Below, one piece after another: positions 11,903 to 23,251 of a stretch of DNA of 64,000 bases (position 1 is its first letter; every line of letters begins with the position of its first letter). Source of the DNA: Phellopilus nigrolimitatus. Lineage: Eukaryota; Basidiomycota; Agaricomycetes; Hymenochaetales; Hymenochaetaceae. The stretch covers positions 62,001 to 126,000 of the forward strand of contig JAJOHG010000011.1 of the NCBI GenBank assembly GCA_021029095.1. Reading direction: 5' to 3'. Position numbers and translations under genes: made by a program. Under the pieces are notes generated by a model. That model searched no databases and was not told the origin of the DNA. It was given only the letters and a program-made list of their open reading frames with translations.

Positions 11903-14900
11903 ATGATGAATTGCTGCGGCAAGCCTTACGACCAGAGTGCGACGAACTCGCAGAAACAACATGTATCAAACAACCTATACCCAACGAACCAGCAGCCTTC
12001 ACCACACCCTGGCGCTCACTTTCCCGAGAAACAGCAATTCCAACCACCAGCAATTCCGTCTCCACCTTCTGTACAACAATTCGGTTTCCATCAGCAGCAA
12101 CAGACATGGCAACATGCGCCCATTTCGTCTGCGCCCTTCAATCCCTACCAGCTGTCGGGATCGCCGTCTCCTCCACCTGCTGGGTCACAATTCTCTGGAA
12201 CGACATTGAACGGCATGGACGGGATGACGCCTAGTGGATCAATACAAAGGCCAACACCGTACTATGCAGGCGCGTCCGCACAATCGTCCGTAATGATGAC
12301 GACCTCCAAGATTAACGGCTTGAAGTCTCCCGAGCCTTCGTCAATTGTGGATGAAGGGAAGATGTCTGTGTCAATCGACTTTGGTGCGTACTAGTCTTTC
12401 TAAAAATACCTAACCTACCTGATCGATATGTAGGTACAACGTTCTCTGGAGTGGTGGATTACTCGTTTATTGCCGTGGATTTATCACTATATTAAACATT
12501 TATGCCCTTTCAGGCCTATGGCTCCTCCCGTATTGAACAAGGCAAGGTGCAGCAGATTCTCCGCTGGCCTGGCTCGTTCGAGACGTTCCGCAAGATTCCA
12601 ACGTGTCTGCTTTACGACGAAAGTGGGCGTGTGTTAGCCTGGGGTTTGGAGGCGAAGAACACCGGGTTGATGGAGGGAACAGCGCGTTGTGAATGGTGAG
12701 CGTGTGTTAATGCGTCTATTCTATAGGCGGGAAGCAAGTTGTATCTGAAATGCGCAGGTTCAAACTTTTTCTGGAGCCTCGTGCGCTGCGCGAAGGGCAT
12801 GTCGACCCGCGTCTTCCGAGCCTTCCGGTATGAGTAAATATTGCTGCTAACAGGAAGTTTGCTCAGAACTCTGCAATGTAGCCCGGTAAGAAAGCCATCG
12901 ACCTTATCGTTGACTTTCTTTCATGTATGTGGGAATATGCAAAGGAGGAAATCACACGCGCAATAGGTGCTGTTGCTGACTTAGGTAGGCTGTTTCTTTC
13001 ACGTAAGGCAAGTTAACGTCAATTTATTGCTGAATAGATTCTGCGGACGTCTGGCTCACTGTCCCCGCCGCATGGGACGCAAAGGGCTGTGAGATTATGC
13101 GCGAAGCAGCCATCTCAGCCGGGCTCGTGCAGCAGTTTTCTGCAACCGATAGGAATTGGGCGGAGCGTCTGCATATCATTACGTATGATTTCTCAAGGCT
13201 TTCATTCTATCTAGGCTCATTTGACTTTTATGGTTTGGCTGTATTTTGCATTTTACAGTGAACCAGAAGCCGCTGCTGTGCATTGCGCTCATTTGACTAA
13301 CCTTCATCAACTGAAGCCAAGTCAGAACTTCATGATTTGTGATGCAGGTGGTGGTACAGTCGTAAGTCCCAACCAGCATTTGCCTCATATCTAATTTCTT
13401 ATTATACCGCATTTCGAAATTTCTCGGGGTGTTTTTTCCGCTTAATACAGGATCTGGCTATATATAAGATTATCGGCGAGCTTGCGAACCTAGAAATTGC
13501 CGAGGTCTGCGCACGTTCTGGTGCGAACTGCGGCTCGCTCTTCCTCGATTTGCGTTTCCGCGAGCTTGTGCGAACACTCCTTTCGGATCACCCCGCTCAT
13601 CTGGACCCGGCTTCCCTCGCATACTTCATGCATGCATTCAGTGAGACAGATAAGCTATCATATCTGGGTGAAAGTGATGACAGTATGTTGCGAGAGCTCT
13701 TCCTTAGTTCTCAACTCATTGATGTATTCTCTTGTTCACAGACAATATGTTCCACTTTACGTGTTTCAATGTGGATGACCCGGACGATCCCACGGTCGGG
13801 CTCATCAACGGAGAGCTTGCCATCCCCGGAAACCTACTTAGACGAGAGGTCTTCGACCCCGTCGTGGAACAGGCATGCTTTCGTATTTGTGTCTTCTCTT
13901 AGCATTTATTTATGAGACTTCGTCTGATCTAGGTGCTTGGTCTTCTCGAAGAGCAGTTGCACCGCGTGGAACAACGAATAGACGCACTTCTCCTTGTTGG
14001 TGGTTTTTCGGGCAGCGAGTATCTTTTCAAGCGTGTGGACGTGAGTTTACTCAGTTTCTTCTGTCTTTTGAATCGAGTTGAAAAACTAACATTCTTGCTG
14101 TCTAGGCTCAATTTGGCTCTCGCATTAAAGTGATAGCTAGGCCTTCCGATGCAGACACGGCAACGTGTCGCGGAGCAGCACAATATGGGCTGGCGCGGAG
14201 ACCTTTGGTCTCAAGCGTTATTGCGCCGCGGTCGTATATCATGAAGGTGGGCTGATTTCATTTTTCTATCTATATTGTTTCCTCTGCACACGGTTCTTTC
14301 GAATCTTCTCTTCTCTTCGCACTATGCGTGGTAAGACGAAGGGATGTAGAGAACTTAACCCCGACGATAAATTTGCCTCGGTGCTAATATTGTCGACGAC
14401 AGGTAAAGCTCCCGGCGGAGCAAGAGGATTGGCAAAAGCGACCGGCGTACATCAAGGTCAACAATGCCGGCGTGAATATCTGCGAGAACAGGTGGGTACC
14501 CTGTTTGACCGCCGCTTTTATTTGAATCCCTTGAACTCAAAGAGAGAAAACGTGCCCGCGACGGATTGTGTTTCTGTTTGGAAAATCTATTAGGCTGCAG
14601 TATCTTGTTACGAAAGGTGCTATTCTGCGTAAAGGGTGAGTGAATTCGTTGCAAGTACTCAAGTTGCATCTTCGTTCCACGTACTAACGGGCATCTCTCC
14701 CAGGCAACGTGTGCAAACTAAATTCTGGTAAGCAATGTCTATAATCTTAATACCCCCGATCATCAGCGGGGTGTTCCGAATTCAATAATGGAGGGCTCGA
14801 ACTCACGAATGTCTCCGTCTTGTCCCCTTCTTTCGTCCGTCTTTCGCAGCAAATTCTCCCAGAATGCTCAAGGTGAGTACAGGCAAACCTCTTACTTGTT

Positions 14901-15437
14901 GCGTGATTTGTGAGGACATGTCGAAAATCAAGGAACTGACTCTTTTTCTCGCTTTTTTCTATGTACTACCTCGGTCGCCGATCACCACCTCTAAACGGTT
15001 AACACTGTCGCGTGGCAAAGATCGTCTTTTTGTTGCCATCCTCTACACCTCTGACTCAGATAAAATAATGAGATATACCGATGAGGTGCGTGACCTAGAG
15101 ACGGAGGTTGATTACCTTAATCTTATCTCCGTTCATTTGCAGGGTGAGACCATGGAACTATGTAAATGGACCGTCGATCTAGGCAATCTGCCGTCATTCC
15201 AGCAGCAGGCGAGTTTAGTTCAAGGCGGTTTCTACACTGGTGCGTGCAGAACGACAGAGTTCATCGAGCCAACACACTGATCCGCCGCTTCTATTGTTCC
15301 GCATTGCACTGGTACCGACGGTAATGCAAACCACAGAATTCGAACTCGGTCTGGAGCTGGACAGTGCAGAAGTCCGAGGGATACTCGTGTACGAGGGCCA
15401 TGAGTGGGGGCGCGTCGTGTTTGACTTCCTAAACTGA
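11903..15437 (+). CDS. HSPA12-like Hsp70-family ATPase, 18 exons
   Basis: Divergent Hsp70/actin-fold ATPase of the fungal HSPA12 type; its client is unknown. Exons: 11903-12383, 12434-12453, 12514-12695, 12758-12827, 12882-12984, 13038-13182, 13259-13361, 13451-13682, 13742-13872, 13933-14040, 14106-14246, 14403-14491, 14594-14635, 14704-14727, 14850-14872, 15021-15085, 15143-15239, 15337-15437 (718 aa). The first ~150 residues are a P/Q/S-rich tail starting MMNCCGKP, where paired cysteines could be acylated. Then come phosphate-1 (SIDFGTTFSGV), connect-1 (VWLTVPAAWD), phosphate-2 (ICDAGGGTVDLAIY) and the adenosine motif (LLVGGFSGSEYLF). The C-terminal part lacks a canonical Hsp70 substrate-binding domain, as usual for HSPA12. 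Intron 9 has a GC donor. Splice sites are supported by continuous frame and motifs. Confidence 0.88.
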
Positions 15438-16677
15438 TATTCCTAATGAGTGCCGTTTATGGATTGCATCGCGGTGCGCTCTGCTACGGCACTGTGATCT
15501 CCGTTTCGACGTTTGCTGTGGTTCCCTGGTACGCGATTTTTTTGGTTAAGTACTTGAGTTCCAGATTTAGGAGGGCTGTGCATAGGAGCCGCTTCTTTCA
15601 CTGTCTTCGATTTTATCCCATTTTTCTCCTGTCATCTAATTATGTATGCTCTGTGAATTCTCACAATTCTTTGGATCCGCCGTGTGAGATGCTGGACGAT
15701 TTTGCTAGAGGTACATCGGGTCGTATCTCAGTACTCGCTGTTCTTGCGTCGTATTATATCTCACTTTCTCCATTTCCTTTTGTGTAGCCGACGGGCATTT
15801 ATTTCGTACTAGGCTCGAGCCTTCAAGACTTCGCATGTTGGAGACAATGCATTGCGCCTCGCGCACTATACCGACTGGATGGTCGTGGTGGGCAATGACC
15901 ACATATGGATTCGCACTCTGTGGCTTCTGCATACTAGCCATGACTTAAGATACGCAAACGCACGGACGTTTCCGTGCGAGAGGCTGTTGTCCTTCGAGCC
16001 CAAAGTTCGCAGGCTTCATTCTTATCTTACCAACATTCCAGGAGGACCAAAGTTCTTCACGAGAATGAAGGGGTCCTTCCGAAAGCACAGGGCGCACGGT
16101 AAATCCCATGAAGGGTCCCCAAGAGACTAACGCTGGTCCGTAAATCCGATGACGGGCGGACAGGGTATCATATGCTTGAAGATATCCCTGTATCTCGTCG
16201 AGAAATTTTCTTTACTCAAAAAGTCAAGCGCTATTTCTTTTCGGAGTAATTGGGGTTACTAATTTTCTTTAAGATTTTTCTGCAAATCAGTAGGCCGATG
16301 TGCGCAAGGGCTGATGCAATTCGGATGCCTTTGATCGACGTCGTGGATGACTGCAAGACGCTTTCAACGTTTCGAAATGATTTCCATATCCTCGTCTTCT
16401 GAACCGCCTGCATTTTCCCGGGGGTTTTAATTTTACAGCACTTCCTCTGGATGATCTTCCGAGCTCACACGATTTCCACCTTCCAGTTTCATGGCGAGAT
16501 TCACTGGACTCTGAGCACGTCGACGGATGCGGAGCCTCGGAGTTGGAAGCCTCGGCTAGTGCCGAGGTGTCTCGGGGGGCTCCTTAGGTCCTCGTTTGTT
16601 CGTTCCGCCTTAAATTTTGTACTTAAATCGCGCAATCCCTATCCCATGCATTTTCATTATCACTCCTCTCCCTCGCC
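15438..16677. other. Intergenic, no recognised gene
   Basis: Gap between the HSPA12-like gene and the lactone oxidase gene, both on the plus strand. Several 60-110 codon open frames exist, but none has a recognisable domain or joins to another by plausible introns. Confidence 0.45.
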
Positions 16678-18418
16678 ATGCTGCACCCGTCTCAGACATT
16701 GCATGCACACCTCGCCGCGTTGACCACACCAAAGCTTTATAATCTCCTCCAGCCAATAACCGTACCCACTCGCTTGTCGCGCTCTAGCTTTACAAACTGG
16801 GGACGCACGTTTTTCTGCACACCATACGCTATCTTCGAGCCTGAAGACGAAGACCAATGTGCGCTCGTCCTTGAACTAGCAAGGCGTGAAGGCAGGCGTG
16901 TGAGGTTCGCAGGCATTGGCCACAGCCCGAGCGACCTCGCGTGTACAAGCGAGTATATGCTCAGAACCACCAAGCTGAATAAGGTTCTCGAGGTGAGTAG
17001 CTCTATAGTCGCTGGCAGTTGCTGGCAGGGCTGTTAGAGATGTGCATCAATCCAGATAGACTAATAACGGTTCATTTAGGTTGACGTAGAGAAGAATTTT
17101 GTCTTGGTCCAAGGCGGGATTGTCCTCGACGACCTGCATGAGCGTCTCGCTACTCACAATCTTGCCATGTCTAATCTCGGCTCCATCTCGAGCCAAACGT
17201 TAGCTGGTGTTATCACTACTGCCACGCATGGTTCTGGCGTCACCTTCGGCGTCATGTCAACGATGGTACTTGCGTTAACGCTCATGCTTGCAGACGGCTC
17301 GAAGGTTACATGCTCTGCACTCGATCGGCCCGACCTGTTCAAAGCCTCACTCTGCGGGCTTGGCGCCACGGGTCTCATATTATCCGTTAAGCTGAAAGTG
17401 GAGCCCGCGTTTCGCCTTAGGGAGGTACAGGACACGATCGACTTTGATGAGTTCATAGAAGACTTCGACGACCTGGCGAGTTCCGCCGAGCATGTGCGAT
17501 TCTGGTGGTTCGTCCAGAACGGATTAGTGCGCACGAGTGCAGCAGACCGCACGAGAGAAGTCAGTCCGACAACGTTATTTTTACCTTTGATGAAGCTAAC
17601 CTTTGTTTGCTTATTCATATAGAACGCGAATCCAGCGGGTAGCTGGCTTTGGCACAGCTTCTTTGGTCACCACATCGTTCAGCTCCTCTTGTTCCTGGGA
17701 CGGTTTTGGCTAAGAATAAACACTTGGACGGGTCTGTTTTCTGAATGGCTGATACGTGGGAAGTCCATTGGTATCGATGACTCCTATCGCATCTTCAACG
17801 TGGACTGCAGAGTACGAGCCCAGCTTCCTTTTCCGCCGTGGCGAAGTAATAACACATTCAAACAGTATCCGCAATATACGACAGAGTGGGCAGTTCCGCT
17901 CGTCAATGCTCGACAATGCCTATTAGAACTGCGCACATGGATTGTCAACGAGTATGCTGATCCCAGTGGCGTGCGGCCGCACTTCCCTATCGAGATTCGC
18001 ACTACAGAGGCGGACGACATTTGGCTCAGCCCCGGCTATGGCCAGCGCATGTGCTGGATCGGCCTTATCCAATACAAGTACGTGAACACTCGCATATACC
18101 TGCACGCTCTTCTCATTTTTCGGGGTTGCTTTTCGGAATTCCTATTCTAGACCCTACGGGTTTTACGTGCCTTACCGTCGGTTCTTCGCGGCCTTTGAGC
18201 GCATCGCGGCGCAGCTCGGTGGAAAACCGCACTGGGCGAAGACGCACACCCTGGGCCCCACTGAGCTGCGCTCGATGTATCCTAAATTCCCTGACTTCGT
18301 CAAGGTGTTGGAGGACGTCGACCCAGCGGGTCTATTTCGCAATGAGTATGTGCGTCGGCACGTCTTCGGCGAACAGGGCGAGGATGTGGATGCCCGTGTG
18401 TTCAAGTTGCGCCGATGA
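16678..18418 (+). CDS. ALO1: D-arabinono-1,4-lactone oxidase
   Basis: Catalyses the last step of D-erythroascorbate synthesis, oxidising D-arabinono-1,4-lactone with O2 at the mitochondrial outer membrane in yeast. Exons 16678-16992, 17080-17559, 17623-18077 and 18151-18418 give 505 aa, normal for the family. The N-terminal FAD-binding domain carries VRFAGIGHSPSD with the histidine (about residue 82) expected to bind FAD covalently, then GSISSQTLAGVITTATHGSG. The C-terminal ALO domain contains PHFPIEIR and the HWAK motif (PHWAKTHTLG), ending near LFRNEYVRRHVFGE. A hydrophobic stretch around HHIVQLLLFLGRFWL in exon 3 may contact membrane. The start at 16678 gives a family-like N-terminus. Identity is secure. 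Confidence 0.95.
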
Positions 18419-20677
18419 GGGATCTAAAACGGAACTTCATCTTTGGACATCAGATACCCAAAAAAAAGGTGATTATGGACGCAAGTGAATTCCATCCTAT
18501 ACGGAGAATAGGAAGAGTCTGTCGCATGTCATCAATAATATTTTAATCTCGTTTTTGGTCTGTTGTGTTTCTATTGTGGTCTTGCTTTAAGGTCTTCCAG
18601 ACCATGACGTTGTTCGCTGCGGTACCTTTGTCTAATTCATCTAGGTTCATGCTTGGGACCCGGGCAGTCTCCGGGAGGGCCAGAACAGTCGCATACAGAA
18701 CGATGTGCTGCGGTCATGTAGCGCTCCCGCTCGCAAAGAGCCGCTCAGTAGATCGGATAAAGTAGTGCAATTGCTTGAGTACTCCGTCTCTTCTCGCGTT
18801 CTTGCATTCTGGCGCGCCGGGAAAATCCGCAAGGTTTGCGAGAAAGCTTCGCAGCACAAAACAGGTTCACTCCAAAGTGCCCGCGTTTGCTCGTACAATA
18901 TTTCTAAAGGCTTCCTATATCCTGGATCCCGGTTCATCATGGCCGTAAACTACAGTACGGAGCTACAGACCGAGCTGTTCGCGGATTGAAGCCTTAACAA
19001 GCCGAATATATTCCTAAGAAGAGCATTGCAATGAGTCCGACCCGCGAACGTGAGTCTAGTGAAGAAGACAGGATGGGAATAATAGTTCACGCAACCCATG
19101 CTCACCTCCTGGTTGTCTCGGTACAACTTGCAGCAATCAATGTTTGCGCCACTTTCCAGGTTTGGTTCTTGGTACAAGTGAATAGAAAATGAATAAGAGT
19201 GACGGAAAAGGATACTAATTGTACTGTACCTGCTAACATGGAAACGACGCTCAAAATAACTTTCTCGACACTTTGTACTGGGCTCCAGCGTTCCGACGCT
19301 TGTTCATAGTGTGTGGGATCGTCGCCGGGCGTGTGTAAAATAGAAATACACACAGTACCATCAGAATAAACTTTGGAGAAAGTCTATAGTTAGAGAATAA
19401 AATCTAGTACTGTGGGAGGTTTCCGATAACTCCCAGGAACGGGAAGTGATTACCATTAGGATGGAACAGTGGGGGTTCAAACTTCATCTTAAACGGCGAT
19501 AAAGGATAGTCGTCAGGCTTTCAACACAAATTTGACGATATCGGCAGGTTAGGATCGATGGATACGGTTTCAGTCATACTGGTAAAACTTGGCTTGAAAG
19601 GATGTCGTGCTTACAAATGTCAGCTTAGCAGCGAAGACACCACCCTCCTACCATTCGTGTAAAGATGAGAACTACACGGAGAATACAAAACTAAAGGCGA
19701 AGACGCACAAATGGCGTATCTTTAGGTCCACAAATGAGCGCTTCCCATGTGAAGATATCTTCTTCAGAGATTGGGCCTTGTTAAGCAAAGCGCAGAGGCC
19801 GAGAGTAAAACCGCGTGTCAACGATGTATTAATCCACTTATACGAGAACGATTAGGAATCTCACCTGCAGTGAACATGCCATCAGGGGAACCTTGGAGAG
19901 ATGATTCAAAGGTAACTTCGTGTCCCAGCAGCTAGAACGAAGGCCACACACCGTTTGCGGTCAGTTGTTTGTATTCAGTCATGAGGCGCCTTAAGGCAGT
20001 AGACCTGTTCCCATGTCGCGAAGACATGATAATAGGACACTAGAATCGAATACCAGAGCAGCGTTGAATCCCAGAGCTAGCAGTGAAGTGCGTGAGAATA
20101 GGCAGCAACACTTGGAGGTCCTTGATGTTCGCGGCCAACGTGCACTCGCGTCTCTCGGTCAGAAGTGATTGCGCTTGAAACTCCGCCGGTATCCAGCTAG
20201 GACTCCGGCACGACTTGGCCACGAACTATATGCACATATCCCAGACTATTAAGCATATAGGTTGAGATAGCTTACGCAGGTCGTGCTCTTGCGTAAAGTA
20301 TAGCTGATCGCCGCCCTCGCCCGGATTCGTCTTCTAAGATTCATGTACATGCTACACTCACTAGCACATATCAGGTTTCAATTGTACATGAGTAAAGTCG
20401 ATGTGCATTCCAGTATAAGCAGTGTTTCTTTGAGTTACATATGTATATCAGGCCAAAATAATTTACATGTACAGTATTCTCGATTTGCTCGAACTTTTGG
20501 AATGTATGTTGAAGGTGACTCTGCTCAAGTTTCCTTTTTCGGAAGGCCGGCAATACAAGATTGATCCGACAAAGCCGTGGAGCAATCTCGCTCGCAGCGT
20601 TCAAAGTACGCACGGGCCTTGCCCGTCGTTGTACTCGTAGTTGATCTCCCTCTCCGTCTGAGAAAGCATCTGCAGCG
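18419..20677. other. Intergenic, no recognised gene (2.3 kb)
   Basis: No domain, repeat or RNA gene recognised. The short frames do not look coding. Its right end should carry the promoter of the carrier gene starting at 20678. Confidence 0.5.
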
Positions 20678-22618
20678 ATGGCGACTGAGAAAAACAAGCG
20701 TACGCATGTCCTTTTTGAGTTTTTTCTTCTTCACGTTGACTGATGACCGAATCGGCAGCTCTTCCGTTCATTGCGAACTTCACCGCTGGGGCTATTGCCG
20801 GAATCTCGGAGATTCTGACGTTTTACCCTCTCGGTAAGTGGTGTAATTATTGCTCAAAGCTCAGGTTTAACGAATATTTTTCTTCTCAGATGTGGTGTGT
20901 CCACGATCCTCGTGCGTAGAGCGAGTTGCAGATATTGATCGCGTGCCATTAGGTTAAAACACGGATGCAACTCGAACGAGGAAAGTCTACCCAAGGACTG
21001 GTCGGGAGCTTCAAGAAAATTATTGCCGAGGAAGGGTGGGTTGTTAGCACGAAACCCTGATTATCAAACTCACTGTCGGTGATATCGTAGGTTCGGAAGA
21101 CTGTACAGAGGTATTATGACCGTACTATGTCCTCTTTATGATTTGCCGATTTCCGGTGGATTGTAGGACTTGTCCCTCCTCTGCTGCTGGAGGCGCCGAA
21201 AAGAGCTACTAAATTGTACGTGTTTTCCAAAACTATTCATTACGTTCACTGGGTCTTCGTTTGCTTAACATGAACAACATTATCCGCTTTCGGTAGCGCG
21301 TCCAATGACTTCTGGGGAAAGACGTACATGGGCTGGACCGGGGAGAAGAAGATGACCCAATCGCTATCTGTCCTGACTGGTTGCAGCGCAGGTGCTACTG
21401 AGAGTTTTGTCGTCGTGCCCTTTGAACTTGTTAAAATCAAGTCCGTGAGCTTCCCGCTTCGTTCTCGGTGTCTGTGTGACAGACAATCAGACGATTTTCA
21501 CCCCTCTTTTTCTCAGGTTGCAAGATAAGAACAGTGCATATGCAGGTCCGATGGAAGTTGTGCGAAGTATTATTAAAAGCGAGGGTGTCCTTGGCCTGTA
21601 TGCTGGTATGGAAGCGACTTTTTGGAGGTAACGTCGACTTCTGTCTTCACCTGACAACTTTTTGGAAGGTTCTGAATGTTGGTCGCTGACTCTGTCGATT
21701 CTCATGCCACCCTTTTTGCTCTTCCTCAATGCAAAATAAGGCATCTTTGGTGGAACGGCGGCTACTTTGGGTAAGCCTCGCGGTTAACTTGCTTCACCTT
21801 ATCTTACCGTGCCTTATTGTTTTTTCATGCGTGCAGATCAATCTACCAAGTCAAGGCTTTGTTGCCCAAATCTGAGGTGCGCTTAGCCATTGAAGGTTAT
21901 GCGACAATTCTGGTGGCGTTTTGACTTTTTAAACTTTTATACCCAATCATAAATCCATAGACTCCTCAAGGGACGCTACTCAACAACTTCGTCTCAGGTT
22001 CAGTCGGCGGCTTTATTGGAACAGCTTTGAACACTCCGTAAGGAAATTCTTCCCTGCTTCTGCACGTTTTTGCACCGTTCAGAAGCTCGACTGAATGCAC
22101 GTACTGATTATATCTGTTGTTGCAGGTTTGATGTAAGTCGATGTCTCCAGGAGTGTTTATAGACGTAGTCTATCGTAGACTCTTGTGATTGAATCGTGAC
22201 CTAACTCACTTATCTTTGAAGGTGGTCAAGTCGCGTATACAGGGCGCAGAGAAGGTCGCTGGAAGTGTACCTAAATATAATTGGACATACCCTGCGTGCG
22301 TTTCCCGTTTATTTTATCATACATTCTTGCCGCGGCCTCTCTATTTCAAGAGAGAAGTGCGCGGCGGCTATGAGACAAGTGTATCTAATGCAATGTATGT
22401 CTTAGGCTGGCGACAATTCTCCGCGAAGAGGGGCCTGTTGCATTGTACAAGGGATTTGTACCCAAAGTGCTCCGTCTGGCGCCCGGTGGAGGTGTCCTGC
22501 TTCTTGTTGTAGAGTTCACGTTGACCGTCTTCCGTAAAGGTACGCGGTGGTGCTGACGATTTGGTTGTCTTGGTTCTTACATTCGCTTCGTCTAGCTCTC
22601 GGACCTCCGTACATATAG
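20678..22618 (+). CDS. Mitochondrial 2-oxodicarboxylate carrier (ODC type)
   Basis: Inner-membrane carrier of the SLC25 family, closest by motif to yeast Odc1/Odc2, which exchange 2-oxoadipate and 2-oxoglutarate. Fifteen exons: 20678-20699, 20759-20833, 20890-20894, 20953-21035, 21091-21110, 21167-21215, 21297-21440, 21517-21627, 21741-21770, 21837-21876, 21961-22037, 22126-22132, 22222-22295, 22406-22539, 22596-22618; 297 aa, the normal family size. The three carrier repeats each carry the signature: YPLDVVKTRMQ, PFELVKIKLQ and NTPFDVVKSRIQ, with AGAIAGISE, GCSAGATES and GSVGGFIGT before them. Two exons are only 5 nt and 7 nt long, each encoding part of a signature motif. Frame and motif continuity make the model secure; substrate is inferred. 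Confidence 0.93.
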
Positions 22619-23251
22619 ATGTTCTTCTTAGACTAACGATAAAGGCAAATACGCCCGCTTGCGCACCTGGATGGAATACACACGCTGTTGTACTCAATAC
22701 GCACATGTGTTCATGTGGAGCGCAGGCTGCATGGAAGCTGTTGTAAGTGATAATGTCGAAGCTGGCTCGATGGACCCGGAAACGTCTATCCCGGATTAAA
22801 CGTGCATGTTTACAAATGCAGATTAGAAGTTGAATTTAGAGACGCTGTCCGCGGTGTTTGCCTTCAACGCGTATGGTCTTAGGCTCTGGCCGTCAATATT
22901 AAGGCCCACTTGCGGTGGTTGCTGATGTAGTTATCCTATGAAATCTAGTGCGGGAAGTCGAACGTTCTAGCACCTTTGCATCTGACCTGGATATACATGA
23001 GTGCGCTGATTGGGAGGTTTACAAACTCTGGGATCACAGCGAGGCAGTAGATCACTCAACTAGCCAAGGGCCCCTATCTGTTGAAAACAAAGACTACTTC
23101 TAGGTATTCTGCGCACGACAGCTCCTATTACATGTATTGGCGTTGTACCTACTAACTTAGGTCAGCCCAGCTAACTTTTGTTCGAACGATTTCAAATTTG
23201 CCCGGGCACCTTATAACTCCTAACTTGGGGTCACTACTTAGACCAGTATCG
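22619..23251. other. Intergenic, nothing recognised
   Basis: Gap between the carrier gene and the left end of the TIR element. No coding or structural feature seen. Confidence 0.45.

Noticed and set aside
14761..14830. Possible tRNA on the minus strand (T-loop-like GTTCGAGCC)
   Set aside because: The flanking bases do not form the T-stem, D-stem or acceptor stem, and the segment lies in an intron of the HSPA12-like gene.
15852..16130. 92-codon plus-strand open frame as a small gene
   Set aside because: No recognisable domain, no start context, and no extension by introns.
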